DNA of 64,000 nucleotides from Fortiea sp. LEGE XX443. GTDB lineage: Bacteria > Cyanobacteriota > Cyanobacteriia > Cyanobacteriales > Nostocaceae. The notes beneath the pieces are model-generated. The model was not told the DNA's origin. It searched no databases and worked only from the letters and a program-made list of their open reading frames with translations. The DNA lies in assembly GCF_015206815.1 (NCBI RefSeq), contig NZ_JADEXZ010000001.1:1-64000 (forward strand), read 5' to 3'. Below, in pieces: positions 56,835-64,000 of this stretch (position 1 is the stretch's first letter; every line of letters starts with the position of its first letter). Position numbers and translations under genes: made by a program.

Positions 56835-57452
56835 TTATTGCATCAATGCCCAATCTTCTGGGGTGTTACAGTTAAGTAGCATGTCCGCAGCAGGCAATGG
56901 CAAAACTTTTACAGGATGTTGCTGAAGCCACTGCTGAAACGATCGCCCGCCTTGGTTGATAAAATCTAATAGTTGTGGCAAACAACGGCGGCGATAGAAA
57001 CCACATAGAGGTTCCCAGCCTTTAGTATGATGTGCTAAAGCCGCGATCGCATCTCCTATACTATTACTATCAAGTTCAGCCACCCATGCTTGCAACACCT
57101 CAACCTGCAACTTCGGTAAATCGCAAGCTAACAGCATCACCCAATCAGTTTGCACCTGTGCCAAGCCTTGAGCAAACCCCACCAGAGGGCCGTGGTTTAA
57201 AGGTTCATTACCAATTGCACCCAACAAAGGCACTTCTTGAATAAACTGACAATGAGGTAAAGGCAAATATTGATAGCGTTCTGGCCAGGGAGTTACAACA
57301 TACACAGTGTCAGAACAAGCCGCTGCAATGTTACAAACTCTCTGTAATAAAGGGACACCTTTAACAAGAAGCAAAGCTTTATCTTGTCCCATACGAGAAC
57401 TTTTACCACCAGCTAAAACAATGGCAGATAAAAGTGCTGAGTCATTTATCAT
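56835..57452 (-). CDS. mobA: molybdenum cofactor guanylyltransferase
   Basis: A 205-residue nucleotidyltransferase. Signature AIVLAGGKSSRMGQDKALLL at the N-terminus with LLACDLPKL and GPLVGFAQGL in the middle. MobA attaches GMP to molybdopterin; in cyanobacteria this matters for nitrate reductase-type and other Mo enzymes, although several use Mo-MPT forms. Start ATG 57452. Alternatives are other NTP transferases of the MobA-like family, including XdhC-associated ones, but the sequence fits MobA. Single gene; terminator downstream. Confidence 0.9.
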   Translation of the reverse strand: MINDSALLSAIVLAGGKSSRMGQDKALLLVKGVPLLQRVCNIAAACSDTVYVVTPWPERYQYLPLPHCQFIQEVPLLGAIGNEPLNHGPLVGFAQGLAQVQTDWVMLLACDLPKLQVEVLQAWVAELDSNSIGDAIAALAHHTKGWEPLCGFYRRRCLPQLLDFINQGGRSFQQWLQQHPVKVLPLPAADMLLNCNTPEDWALMQ

Positions 57453-57831
57453 GAGTTCTTTTTCCCTTGCTCCTTGCCTGACAGGTGTAGTTTTTTTATA
57501 GCAGGTGGCAGGGTTAAAAAACTAAACTGACAGAATTAGCAATTGATAAGTTTGGGTAGAGTGCAGCACCCTACCTAAAAAATTAACAGGCTGGTAAATA
57601 CTAGTACAGCGCTGCGGAAATAAACAACCCATTTCAAATCCATGAAACGTTTATGCTGTATTTCTTTTGACTTTTGACTTCCGCTTTGCGGTACTAGCCC
57701 TGTAGTTTTTACTTTTCAAAAATTTACTAAATTGGCTTAAGCCATTCACAGGTAACTCTTGCAAATTTATTTCAAGAATTACAGCCGAGCATTGAGGGAA
57801 CACATTAAAAAAACACTTCTAAATATTCTCA
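57453..57831. other. spacer between mobA and the 2Fe-2S protein gene
   Basis: A 379-bp spacer with no accepted gene. It may hold the mobA promoter. No conserved repeat with other parts of the window was recognised. Confidence 0.3.
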
Positions 57832-58515
57832 TTAAATTGCCGAAATTTTTACAGAAACTTCATCGAAATTAGAGATATTTATTGCTAAAGGTTCTAAACT
57901 GCCGGTTTGCTTATCCTTGCGCTTGTCAGCAAAATGCTTGTCCATCAGTGTAGAAACTTGGGATGTTTGGATGCGGCTGTAGCGAGTTTTGTCTGGCATA
58001 ACCACGTTGGGGCCAGCTTTACAGTTTTTCATGCAGCCAGTACCTTTGATGGTAACTTGGTCTTCTAAACCGCGATCGCTCAATGCTGCCTCAAATGCCT
58101 GACAAACGGCTTTACCACCGCGTTTCCAACAGTCAGACTTTTGACACATTAAAATTGTCTGTTTCGCTTTTGCTGGTTTTGCCTGGGCATCATTACTAGC
58201 TGGAGGTTCCTGTAATGCAGTGCTTGACGAAACTTTTCCTAAATCAGAACGCGCTGCCATGACTCGTTCAGCTTTGAGGGTAAACTCATCTTTTTTCGCG
58301 TCGTATTTTTTTGTACCAACAACTTGCAACCAAGTGCCTTGTGGTAATCGCCAATCAAAAGCAGCCCTTAAATGTTTCGCCAGCTTAACATAGCATTCAC
58401 CCTCGCAAGTCTCTAACCTTAAACCTTTTAACTTATAACCATCTTTAATAACAAAATCTATAAATCTGCCCTCAAGGCAAAATTCCGTAATTTCCGTACT
58501 GTAGATTGTACCCAT
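57832..58515 (-). CDS. (2Fe-2S) ferredoxin-domain protein (thioredoxin-like)
   Basis: A 227-residue soluble protein. The first 90 residues form a conserved cyanobacterial domain (IYSTEITEFCLEGRFIDFVI; CEGECYVKLAKHLRAAFDW). After a flexible linker (residues about 105-130, rich in Ala/Pro/Lys) there is a thioredoxin-like 2Fe-2S domain: LMCQKSDCWKRGGKAVCQAF and GTGCMKNCKAGPNVVMPD supply the four cysteines. GAGGG lies 9 bases before ATG 58515. Electron-transfer role expected, partner unknown. The next gene upstream at 58590 is on the same strand, 74 bp away. Confidence 0.85.
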   Translation of the reverse strand: MGTIYSTEITEFCLEGRFIDFVIKDGYKLKGLRLETCEGECYVKLAKHLRAAFDWRLPQGTWLQVVGTKKYDAKKDEFTLKAERVMAARSDLGKVSSSTALQEPPASNDAQAKPAKAKQTILMCQKSDCWKRGGKAVCQAFEAALSDRGLEDQVTIKGTGCMKNCKAGPNVVMPDKTRYSRIQTSQVSTLMDKHFADKRKDKQTGSLEPLAINISNFDEVSVKISAI

Positions 58516-58589
58516 ATTTTTTGCCCTCTTTTTTACCAAATAATTCTGTTCTAACTACGTGAGAGATTTCAGACATCTGTCCCTAGTTA

Positions 58590-58865
58590 TTACTGTTGGT
58601 AGCGGCTGTGCCAATTATGCTCAAGAATCTGAATTAGTTCTTGACGACAAGCCGTAAATCGCTGCATCACACACCAAAATTGAACTACAGCCAAAGGGTT
58701 AGCAATTTCAACTTGCAATGGCTGGTTAGTCTCGCAGCAACAGGGAATATCTAGCTCCTTTAAACGTTGATAGACTTGCCAGCGATCTGCCCAATTAACG
58801 TCAACAAGGTATTTTTGGTCTATTTCTGAACCGAAACTGAACGATTTCAAGAGACTAACCCTCAA
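58590..58865 (-). CDS. conserved cyanobacterial hypothetical protein, 91 aa
   Basis: A 91-residue soluble protein with clear conserved-looking blocks: LVDVNWADRWQVYQRLKELD, IPCCCETNQPLQVEIANPLA and VVQFWCVMQRFTACRQELIQ. The Cys-Cys-Cys cluster and Trp content stand out. Small proteins with this pattern are familiar from Nostocales, but I know no function. It directly precedes the 2Fe-2S gene on the same strand; a link is possible. Start ATG 58865 not supported by a good ribosome site. Confidence 0.6.
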   Translation of the reverse strand: MRVSLLKSFSFGSEIDQKYLVDVNWADRWQVYQRLKELDIPCCCETNQPLQVEIANPLAVVQFWCVMQRFTACRQELIQILEHNWHSRYQQ

Positions 58866-59095
58866 AGTGCGACAAACTTGCAGTAACTAGCGTGCCTTAG
58901 CTCCCTGATTTTTGGAATTTTGGGAGTGCAGCCTCTTTAAATAAGAATAACCCAAGTGCGAACTATTCTCAGTTGACATGACAAAAAAATCTGAAAGTTT
59001 CGCAGTAATTTTAGCCATGTGAACAAGCTCAACAGCTTATGTCATAAAGCTTTGAGCTTAATCAAAGTTAATAAAGTTTGTGCTAAAAATTTTAT

Positions 59096-60550
59096 TTATA
59101 AAGGTTTTCTGCGCCTTTCGACGATCGCAGAACCTTGCTCTACTATTGGCTGAATGAATGGTTGTGTTCTTAGCTGTCTAGTTTGCTCGACAATTTCGTC
59201 TATATCTTCTTGAGATAGGCGCTGCACATAGTTAAGCTTGACTTCTTCTAAGAAATCAAACAGTAAGCTTTGAATTTCGGCAATTACATGCTTTTGCTGT
59301 ACTTCTGCCCCTAAAGCTGTGGTGAAGCTTTGCACAAGTTGAGTTGTGAGTTTTGCACCTACAGGATCTTCGACAGCGCTGACTAAAGCACCATACAAGC
59401 TGGTAGTAATTTGGGTGGCTAGTTGTTCGCTGAGTTGAGTTTGTGCTTGTCCGATTCCTGGTAATCCTTGGAGATTGCGATAGATGGGGACTTGATGAAG
59501 TGCAGTGTCGATGTTGTGACGTAAAATGGCCACCAATTCCGGCTGAATTTTAGGTAGAACTTGGTAGACGACGGTTTGCACTAAAATGCTGGCGATCGCT
59601 TCTATTTCATTAACATTATTGATATCTATATAAGGACGTAGACTTTCTTGTTGCGACACCCAGCGGGTGAAATCACCTTGTTTAATCGAAATTTGAATTT
59701 GGTTAATTACTCTGACTACGACAATTTCTGTGAGTTCTTCGGCAAAATTCGCGACTATTGTTTGATTAATTTGGTGCTGCAATGGCTGGAGATTTAATAG
59801 TTGTGCTTGGTCAAGGCGCACGATTACAGGTATAACTCGCAACCATCGCCAAAATGGTAATAGCAAAAATATGTCATACCATCGGCAAAATATCGCATTT
59901 AACCAGCTAAAACTTTGATGGCGACGTTTGATATAAAAGATACGTGCCAGAAACTCTACGGCAAATATAGTGACAAATGGTAGGTCAATTAGCCAAAAAT
60001 CATTAACATATTCACCATTTTCATCGATTTGGCGATAGTAGTTGGTAGCAATTAAAGGACTAATTTTTTGATTAAAAAAGTTAATTTCTTGATTCCAGCC
60101 TGTTTCGGATAGATAAGCTTGACTCCAAAAAGTGTCAAAGGACTGCTTGGCAGAATTTTCGCCGATGCGATCGCGCATCCGGTTTTTAATTTTTTCTAGA
60201 GTACCACTCTTGCCAACTGCTGCAAATGGATTGCTATCAATCATCTCAGCACTAAGACGACTCAGTTCTTCTAGCTTTGTCTTCGCTTGTGGTGATGTTA
60301 ACCCTGTCTGACTTACCTGTTCTTTTAGTGCATCTACTGCTTTTAAATAACTTTGCGTTTCTCTATGGGGTTCAATGCCCTTAATTGGATCATAGATTTG
60401 GGTAATATTGGGTAATCTCCGCAAGTAAAAATCACGCCACTGTACATAAGTCAAATCAAACAGAACTAAGCCTAAGTTTATTGTGGCGATTAATGCCATC
60501 AATCTTTCAAACCATAGGTTTTTCCGTTTTGACAATGTTTGAGTAACCAT
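59096..60550 (-). CDS. large membrane protein with voltage-sensor-like segment
   Basis: A 484-residue protein. It has an N-terminal membrane helix (LMALIATINLGLVLFDLTYV), a 130-residue charged extracytoplasmic or linker domain, then a hydrophobic block DLPFVTIFAVEFLARIFYIK - RRHQSFSWLNAIFCRWYDIF - LLLPFWRWLRVIPVIVRLDQ. The pattern Asp, Glu, Arg followed by WR..R..P.I.R resembles the S3-S4 part of a voltage sensor. A long C-terminal helical domain follows. No pore selectivity filter is seen. Conserved cyanobacterial protein of unknown function. ATG 60550 is preferred to 60571. Confidence 0.65.
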   Translation of the reverse strand: MVTQTLSKRKNLWFERLMALIATINLGLVLFDLTYVQWRDFYLRRLPNITQIYDPIKGIEPHRETQSYLKAVDALKEQVSQTGLTSPQAKTKLEELSRLSAEMIDSNPFAAVGKSGTLEKIKNRMRDRIGENSAKQSFDTFWSQAYLSETGWNQEINFFNQKISPLIATNYYRQIDENGEYVNDFWLIDLPFVTIFAVEFLARIFYIKRRHQSFSWLNAIFCRWYDIFLLLPFWRWLRVIPVIVRLDQAQLLNLQPLQHQINQTIVANFAEELTEIVVVRVINQIQISIKQGDFTRWVSQQESLRPYIDINNVNEIEAIASILVQTVVYQVLPKIQPELVAILRHNIDTALHQVPIYRNLQGLPGIGQAQTQLSEQLATQITTSLYGALVSAVEDPVGAKLTTQLVQSFTTALGAEVQQKHVIAEIQSLLFDFLEEVKLNYVQRLSQEDIDEIVEQTRQLRTQPFIQPIVEQGSAIVERRRKPL

Positions 60551-60929
60551 TTTTAGTTTTAGATTATACAAGCTTTAAGTAATAAGTTATAACTTAACGA
60601 GGAAAACTGCTCTCTGTTGTCTTTTCCCTTTTAATTACTTTGTCATCTTTTATATACAGTTGCCTAAAGTTAATCATGTTTACTAAGTAGTAATGCAAAA
60701 TTAAATATACATTCGCAATGACTTTATAATATGTAATTAATTCTGCACAGGTACTTAAATACTTCTCAAGAAAGATGGCAAAAAATTTATATCAATATTT
60801 AGTTAACTTTAATTAACAGGACGCTAATTAATCACAAATGATTAAACATTGAGAAAAAAACTTTAGCAAACGTAAAATGCACCTGTTAATCTCTATATAA
60901 TTCTGATTTAACTCAAAGGAGTTTGAGAT
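60551..60929. other. AT-rich divergent spacer
   Basis: A 379-bp divergent promoter region between the membrane-protein gene and the peptidoglycan-binding protein gene. Nothing specific was recognised. Confidence 0.3.
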
Positions 60930-61556
60930 ATGTGGTGTGAGTTGAGTAAATCTAGCGCAATCATTGCTGCTACTTGCTTAGTAACTGCTGGTGTACTGAT
61001 TTCTGACAGTACCTTTGCGGCTCGTCAACGTAACTATACGCCACAGGAGTTTCGTGCTGTGCTACGGGGACTAGGTTACAAAGTTAAAGTCACAAACACA
61101 ACTCTGACAGACGAGGAAACAAAAAAGACAATAAGTGATTTTCAAAAAGGCTACAAGCTTGGTGTTGATGGGATCGCAGGCCCCAAAACCCAAGACTTTG
61201 CTGCCAACATTGTGCAAATTCTGCAAGCAAATTTAAATGCAGTACTGAAACCAAATACCCCTCTCCCTCGTGATCAATTCTTTGGACTTCGGACAGAAGA
61301 GTTGATTAAGGAGTATCAGAAAAAAAATCAGCTTCCAGAAACAGGAATTGCTGATTTAGCACTCCGTCAGAAGCTAAATGCAGAAGCTAAGGAAATTATA
61401 GGTCAGCCTAGGACTCAGCCAACACCGACACCAACGGCTAAACCAACACCAACGGCTAAACCAACACCAACGGCTAAACCAACACCGACAGCTAAACCAA
61501 CACCGACAGCTAAACCAACACCAACACCAACACCCACACCCACACCCACACCCTAA
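60930..61556 (+). CDS. peptidoglycan-binding domain protein with Thr/Pro repeat tail
   Basis: A 208-residue exported protein. The signal peptide (SSAIIAATCLVTAGVLISDS then TFA) is followed by two PG_binding_1-like domains: FRAVLRGLGYKVKVTNTTLT ... ISDFQKGYKLGVDGIAGPKT, and FFGLRTEELIKEYQKKNQLP - ETGIADLALRQKL. The tail is five PTPTAK repeats and then PTP repeats, likely an extended linker in the wall. AAGGAG lies 9 bases before ATG 60930. No catalytic domain. Cell-wall location is expected; convergent with the protease gene downstream. Confidence 0.82.
   Translation: MWCELSKSSAIIAATCLVTAGVLISDSTFAARQRNYTPQEFRAVLRGLGYKVKVTNTTLTDEETKKTISDFQKGYKLGVDGIAGPKTQDFAANIVQILQANLNAVLKPNTPLPRDQFFGLRTEELIKEYQKKNQLPETGIADLALRQKLNAEAKEIIGQPRTQPTPTPTAKPTPTAKPTPTAKPTPTAKPTPTAKPTPTPTPTPTPTP
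61419..61552 (+). repeat. coding minisatellite, 18-bp units
   Basis: Five units of the type CCAACACCAACGGCTAAA, then runs of ACACCCACACC-type 6-mers, encoding the (PTPTAK)5 and PTP tail. Unit-to-unit identity is high, so copy number probably varies between strains. Confidence 0.85.
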
Positions 61557-61581
61557 GTATTAGCCAGACAGTGCCAAAACT

Positions 61582-62475
61582 TCAAAATCTTTGATTAGGT
61601 TCTTCTAAAGGTCTACCTTTGGGTGTAGGTAAAATTGGACGACGGTCATCGTAAGGCATGGGAATGTACTGTACGCTTGGCCGTCCGCCCTGTGGTTGTG
61701 GATACAAATCCATAAGTTCGTAAATGGAACGGGGCAATCCGACTGTGACGGGTAACCCCATTTCTGTTGCTTCTTCTACAGTGATGGGATAGTCGTGGGT
61801 AACGCGTCCGGTTGTCAATGCTTCGATAATCGGTTCGATATTTTCTGGCTGAACCTTTTGTCTAGGGATATTATCTTTAAGCAGAGTCCGCACAAAGCGC
61901 TGTACTTGCTGAATTGCTTTAGCTGAAAGGTCTGCCATGATTAAAGTTTGGTCGTCAATTTCACCGATGGGTTTATCTTTCACCACTTTCAAAATGCTGG
62001 CGGCTGGAAAGTTACCCAATTGAGGATCAACTGGCCCCAAAACAGCGTTAGCATCCATAACAATTTCATCAGCAGCTAAAGCCAGCATTGTGCCGCCACT
62101 CATGGCGTAGTGAGGTACAAAAACGCTGACTTTTGATGGGTGGCGAATTAATGCCCTAGCAATTTGTTCGGTAGCTAGTACCAAACCACCAGGAGTGTGC
62201 AGAATCAAATCTATGGGAACATCTGGAGGCGTGAGGCGAATTGCCCGCAGTATTTGTTCTGAATCTTCAATCGTGATGTAGCGTGATAAGGGAATTCCCA
62301 ATAAACTAATAGATTCTTGGCGGTGTATCAGCAAAATCACCCGACTTTTGCGTTGCTGCTGAAATTCTTGGAGGCTGCGAACACGCCGATATTCTACCTG
62401 ACGTTTTTGCCAGATAGGTTGTAGGGAAGAAAGAAGCAGAAAAATCCAGAATAAATCACCAATACCGAAGCCCAT
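61582..62475 (-). CDS. Clp-fold serine protease (SDH/SppA-like, PF01972)
   Basis: A 297-residue membrane-anchored protease. One N-terminal helix (GIGDLFWIFLLLSSLQPIW), then the ClpP/crotonase fold: RVILLIHRQESISLLGIPLS, DLILHTPGGLVLATEQIARA, and catalytic Ser in HYAMSGGTMLALAADEIVMD; GPVDPQLGNFPAASI follows. This is the PF01972 (serine dehydrogenase proteinase) family. A Pro-rich tail ends the protein. Role in membrane protein turnover is inferred. Single gene, 88 bp downstream of a Uma2 gene. Confidence 0.85.
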   Translation of the reverse strand: MGFGIGDLFWIFLLLSSLQPIWQKRQVEYRRVRSLQEFQQQRKSRVILLIHRQESISLLGIPLSRYITIEDSEQILRAIRLTPPDVPIDLILHTPGGLVLATEQIARALIRHPSKVSVFVPHYAMSGGTMLALAADEIVMDANAVLGPVDPQLGNFPAASILKVVKDKPIGEIDDQTLIMADLSAKAIQQVQRFVRTLLKDNIPRQKVQPENIEPIIEALTTGRVTHDYPITVEEATEMGLPVTVGLPRSIYELMDLYPQPQGGRPSVQYIPMPYDDRRPILPTPKGRPLEEPNQRF

Positions 62476-62563
62476 AGGATTGATTGTCCAAAAATAACTA
62501 TTCTCGTCATTAATTGTGACAATTTTTAGGCGATCGCAAGTCTATCTGGGGGTTTATCTCACG

Positions 62564-63385
62564 TTAAATTAACTCATCAGGATTCACACCCAATTTTCGT
62601 AAACGTTCTGCTAATTGTTCTGCTTTTCTTTTGGCTTGTTCGGCTTCTTGTTTGGCATGTCTCGCTTCTTGTTCAGCAATAATAGCTCGTTCATTAGCTG
62701 CAACAGTTTCTTCTGTGGGTGCAGGAACTAATTCTCCTTCTAAAGTGAACCACCGCAACCACAACCTTTCAATATCTCGAAACGCACCTTGCCATACACC
62801 CAAGCTTAAACTTAACTCTGGCATGAGTACGCGTCCTTCAGTTAGATTCATCGGTTCATAATGACCGCCTACTAACCGAAATGCTTGGAGTTCATTTGTG
62901 TAGCGACTAAAAACAATATAGTAAGGAATTCGCAGAATTTGTTCATAAACTTCCCATTTGCTAGGAGGTTTATCATCTGCTCTTTCGCTAATTCCCAAAT
63001 CTTCTGCTTCTGTCCCAGGAGATAATAACTCCACAACAACAAAAGGATTTGCAGGTTCTTGCCAAGTGACATAACTTAAACGCAAATCCTTACCTTTATA
63101 GAGTTTTTTGACTCCGACAACACCAAACCAATCTGGGCGCTTATACCACAAAGGATGTTGAACATCGTAATAGAGATTTAAATCAGCCGCACTATAAACC
63201 AGGTCTGGATTCCAGTGAATTGGTTGAAAAGTTAAATATAAAAGTAACGGCTGTAAAAAATGAAAATCGTCTGGCAAACCTGGTTCCTCTGGGTTATCGC
63301 TGGGTAAATCATACATTGTTGGTAGCGTTTCCCAAGGAGGTAGGGGTGGATCAGATTGAGGGATGTAGTTATAAGAGATAGTCAT
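62564..63385 (-). CDS. Uma2 family endonuclease-like protein
   Basis: A 273-residue member of the Uma2 (DUF820) family, longer than the copy at 35951. Core: LYYDVQHPLWYKRPDWFGVV - GVKKLYKGKDLRLSYVTWQE, then NPFVVVELLSPGTEAEDLGI and SKWEVYEQILRIPYYIVFSR. The C-terminus is a coiled coil (EQEARHAKQEAEQAKRKAEQ then LAERLRKLGVNPDEL). Biological function unknown; PD-(D/E)XK fold. The two copies in this window are paralogues of different subgroups. Start ATG 63385, next to a repeat element. Confidence 0.88.
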   Translation of the reverse strand: MTISYNYIPQSDPPLPPWETLPTMYDLPSDNPEEPGLPDDFHFLQPLLLYLTFQPIHWNPDLVYSAADLNLYYDVQHPLWYKRPDWFGVVGVKKLYKGKDLRLSYVTWQEPANPFVVVELLSPGTEAEDLGISERADDKPPSKWEVYEQILRIPYYIVFSRYTNELQAFRLVGGHYEPMNLTEGRVLMPELSLSLGVWQGAFRDIERLWLRWFTLEGELVPAPTEETVAANERAIIAEQEARHAKQEAEQAKRKAEQLAERLRKLGVNPDELI

Positions 63386-63443
63386 AAGTAATCAGACAGA
63401 ATTAATTACACAAATTTTTGACTGTAACCTGTCCTCTTGGTTG

Positions 63444-63908
63444 AGCTACCGTGTACACACAAGTTTTTTAAAGTTGCTACGCCAGTAGGGAGGGTTAATT
63501 TTTACAAGTCGATGTATTAACAGAACATTGCAGGGCGATGTATTAACATTACGAGTCTAGAACACCAATTCAGTAATGCCGGAAGAACCTCTCCCCCAAC
63601 CCCTCTCCGACGCGGAGAGGGGAGTTTAGCTCCTCCTTCCCTACAAGGGAAGGGGGTTGGGGGGTTAGGTTTTTGATTACTGAATCGATGCTATAGGCAT
63701 TAACATTGCAAGACGATGAATTAACATTGTGAGTCTAGGCATTAACATTGCAAGACGATGAATTAACATTGCGAGTCTAGGCATTAATATTGCAAGACGA
63801 TGAATTAACATTGCGAGTCTAGACATTAATATTGCAGGACGATGAATTAACATTGCAAGCCTAGGCATTAACATTGCTGACTAAGAGACTTGTGTGTACA
63901 CCATAGCT
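63444..63908. repeat. minisatellite element with terminal inverted repeats, copy 2
   Basis: The 21-bp ends (63444-63464 and 63888-63908) are inverted copies of each other at 19 of 21 positions: AGCTACCGTGTACACACAAGT against its partner. Inside, GCCAGTAGGGAGGGTTAATT matches copy 1 at 10964, followed by units like GATGAATTAACATTGCGAGTCTAGGCATTAACATTGC. A different 118-bp repeat is nested at 63568-63685. No transposase gene inside. Confidence 0.8.
63568..63685. repeat. 118-bp element nested in the minisatellite
   Basis: It is bounded by ATTCAGTAAT (63568-63577) and ATTACTGAAT (63676-63685), a perfect 10-bp inverted repeat. It contains CCTCTCCCCCAACCCCTCTC and CGACGCGGAGAGGGG, a segment shared in inverted form with 36913-36949. 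It interrupts one minisatellite unit between GAGTCTAG and GCATTAAC. Confidence 0.8.
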
Positions 63909-64000
63909 ATGCGCCGTATCTGAGTGCGTATTAAGGTGTGTTTTGTAGCTCTGGCGCTGGTTGAAGTGTGCTATCTACAGGTAGATTGTCGTCGTCAGTT

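Overview
The window is a chromosomal segment of a filamentous, probably heterocyst-forming cyanobacterium of the order Nostocales (Nostoc, Anabaena, Tolypothrix or Calothrix type). Evidence: the HIP1 octamer GCGATCGC and its core are frequent in genes on both strands; heptanucleotide short tandem repeats occur in spacers; and marker genes are cyanobacterial (rpaB, nblB, a KaiB-domain protein, a complex C haem-assembly protein, pilT, glgA). The run Dps - carB - group 2 sigma - nblB, with rpaB a little further on, matches from memory the order around alr3808-alr3814 and all3822 in Anabaena sp. PCC 7120. No tRNA, rRNA or CRISPR array was recognised.

Layout. 1-7.7 kb is an accessory stretch: the end of an IS630-type transposase, small stress-type membrane proteins, a manganese catalase, a DUF3891 protein, three tandem minus-strand small-RNA cassettes (2.9-3.4 kb), a LuxR remnant, an arginase/agmatinase-family ureohydrolase, a lone receiver-domain protein, a second transposase remnant and a 131-bp MITE-like repeat. 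7.8-14.4 kb holds radC, a DUF2243 membrane protein, and the envelope-associated set DUF4129 - DUF4350 - MoxR ATPase - DUF58, interrupted by a VapBC-like toxin-antitoxin pair and, upstream of moxR, by a minisatellite. 14.5-21.6 kb is the minus-strand translation/transcription operon rimP - nusA - rnpM - infB, with an intrinsic terminator just ahead of the rimP start, followed by a membrane protein gene. 22-31.3 kb runs mainly on the plus strand: Dps, carB (with a dispersed repeat inserted in frame), sigD-like sigma factor, DUF760, mutT, a decayed DUF4058 gene, a CBS-domain protein and nblB.

31.4-36.7 kb contains a decayed DUF6888 gene overlapping an intact DUF6887 gene, DUF456 and complex C assembly genes, rpaB and radA in divergent orientation, the second MITE copy and a Uma2 nuclease. 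37-39 kb is the atpD-atpC operon with a clear terminator. 39.4-48 kb has a PEP-CTERM surface protein, a SirB1 protein, a histone-deacetylase-family enzyme, a KaiB fusion protein, pilT and wecB. 48-51.9 kb has a truncated Rpn/DUF4351 gene, glgA, hemC and an LprI-like protein. After an AT-rich gene-poor kilobase, 53-63.4 kb carries two acyltransferases, a lipoprotein of metal/corrinoid ABC uptake, mobA, a 2Fe-2S protein, a large membrane protein with a voltage-sensor-like segment, a peptidoglycan-binding protein with a coding minisatellite, a Clp-fold protease and a second Uma2 protein. The last 0.5 kb is a repeat element with terminal inverted repeats and another repeat nested inside.

The most interesting structure is the triplet of small-RNA cassettes. 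Each has its own promoter and terminator, a GGAAACA-type loop as in Yfr2 RNAs, and a 5' segment complementary to the invariant core of the small RNA Yfr1. Next in interest are the candidate attenuator ahead of rimP, the in-frame repeat in carB, the KaiB fusion, and the two related minisatellite elements.
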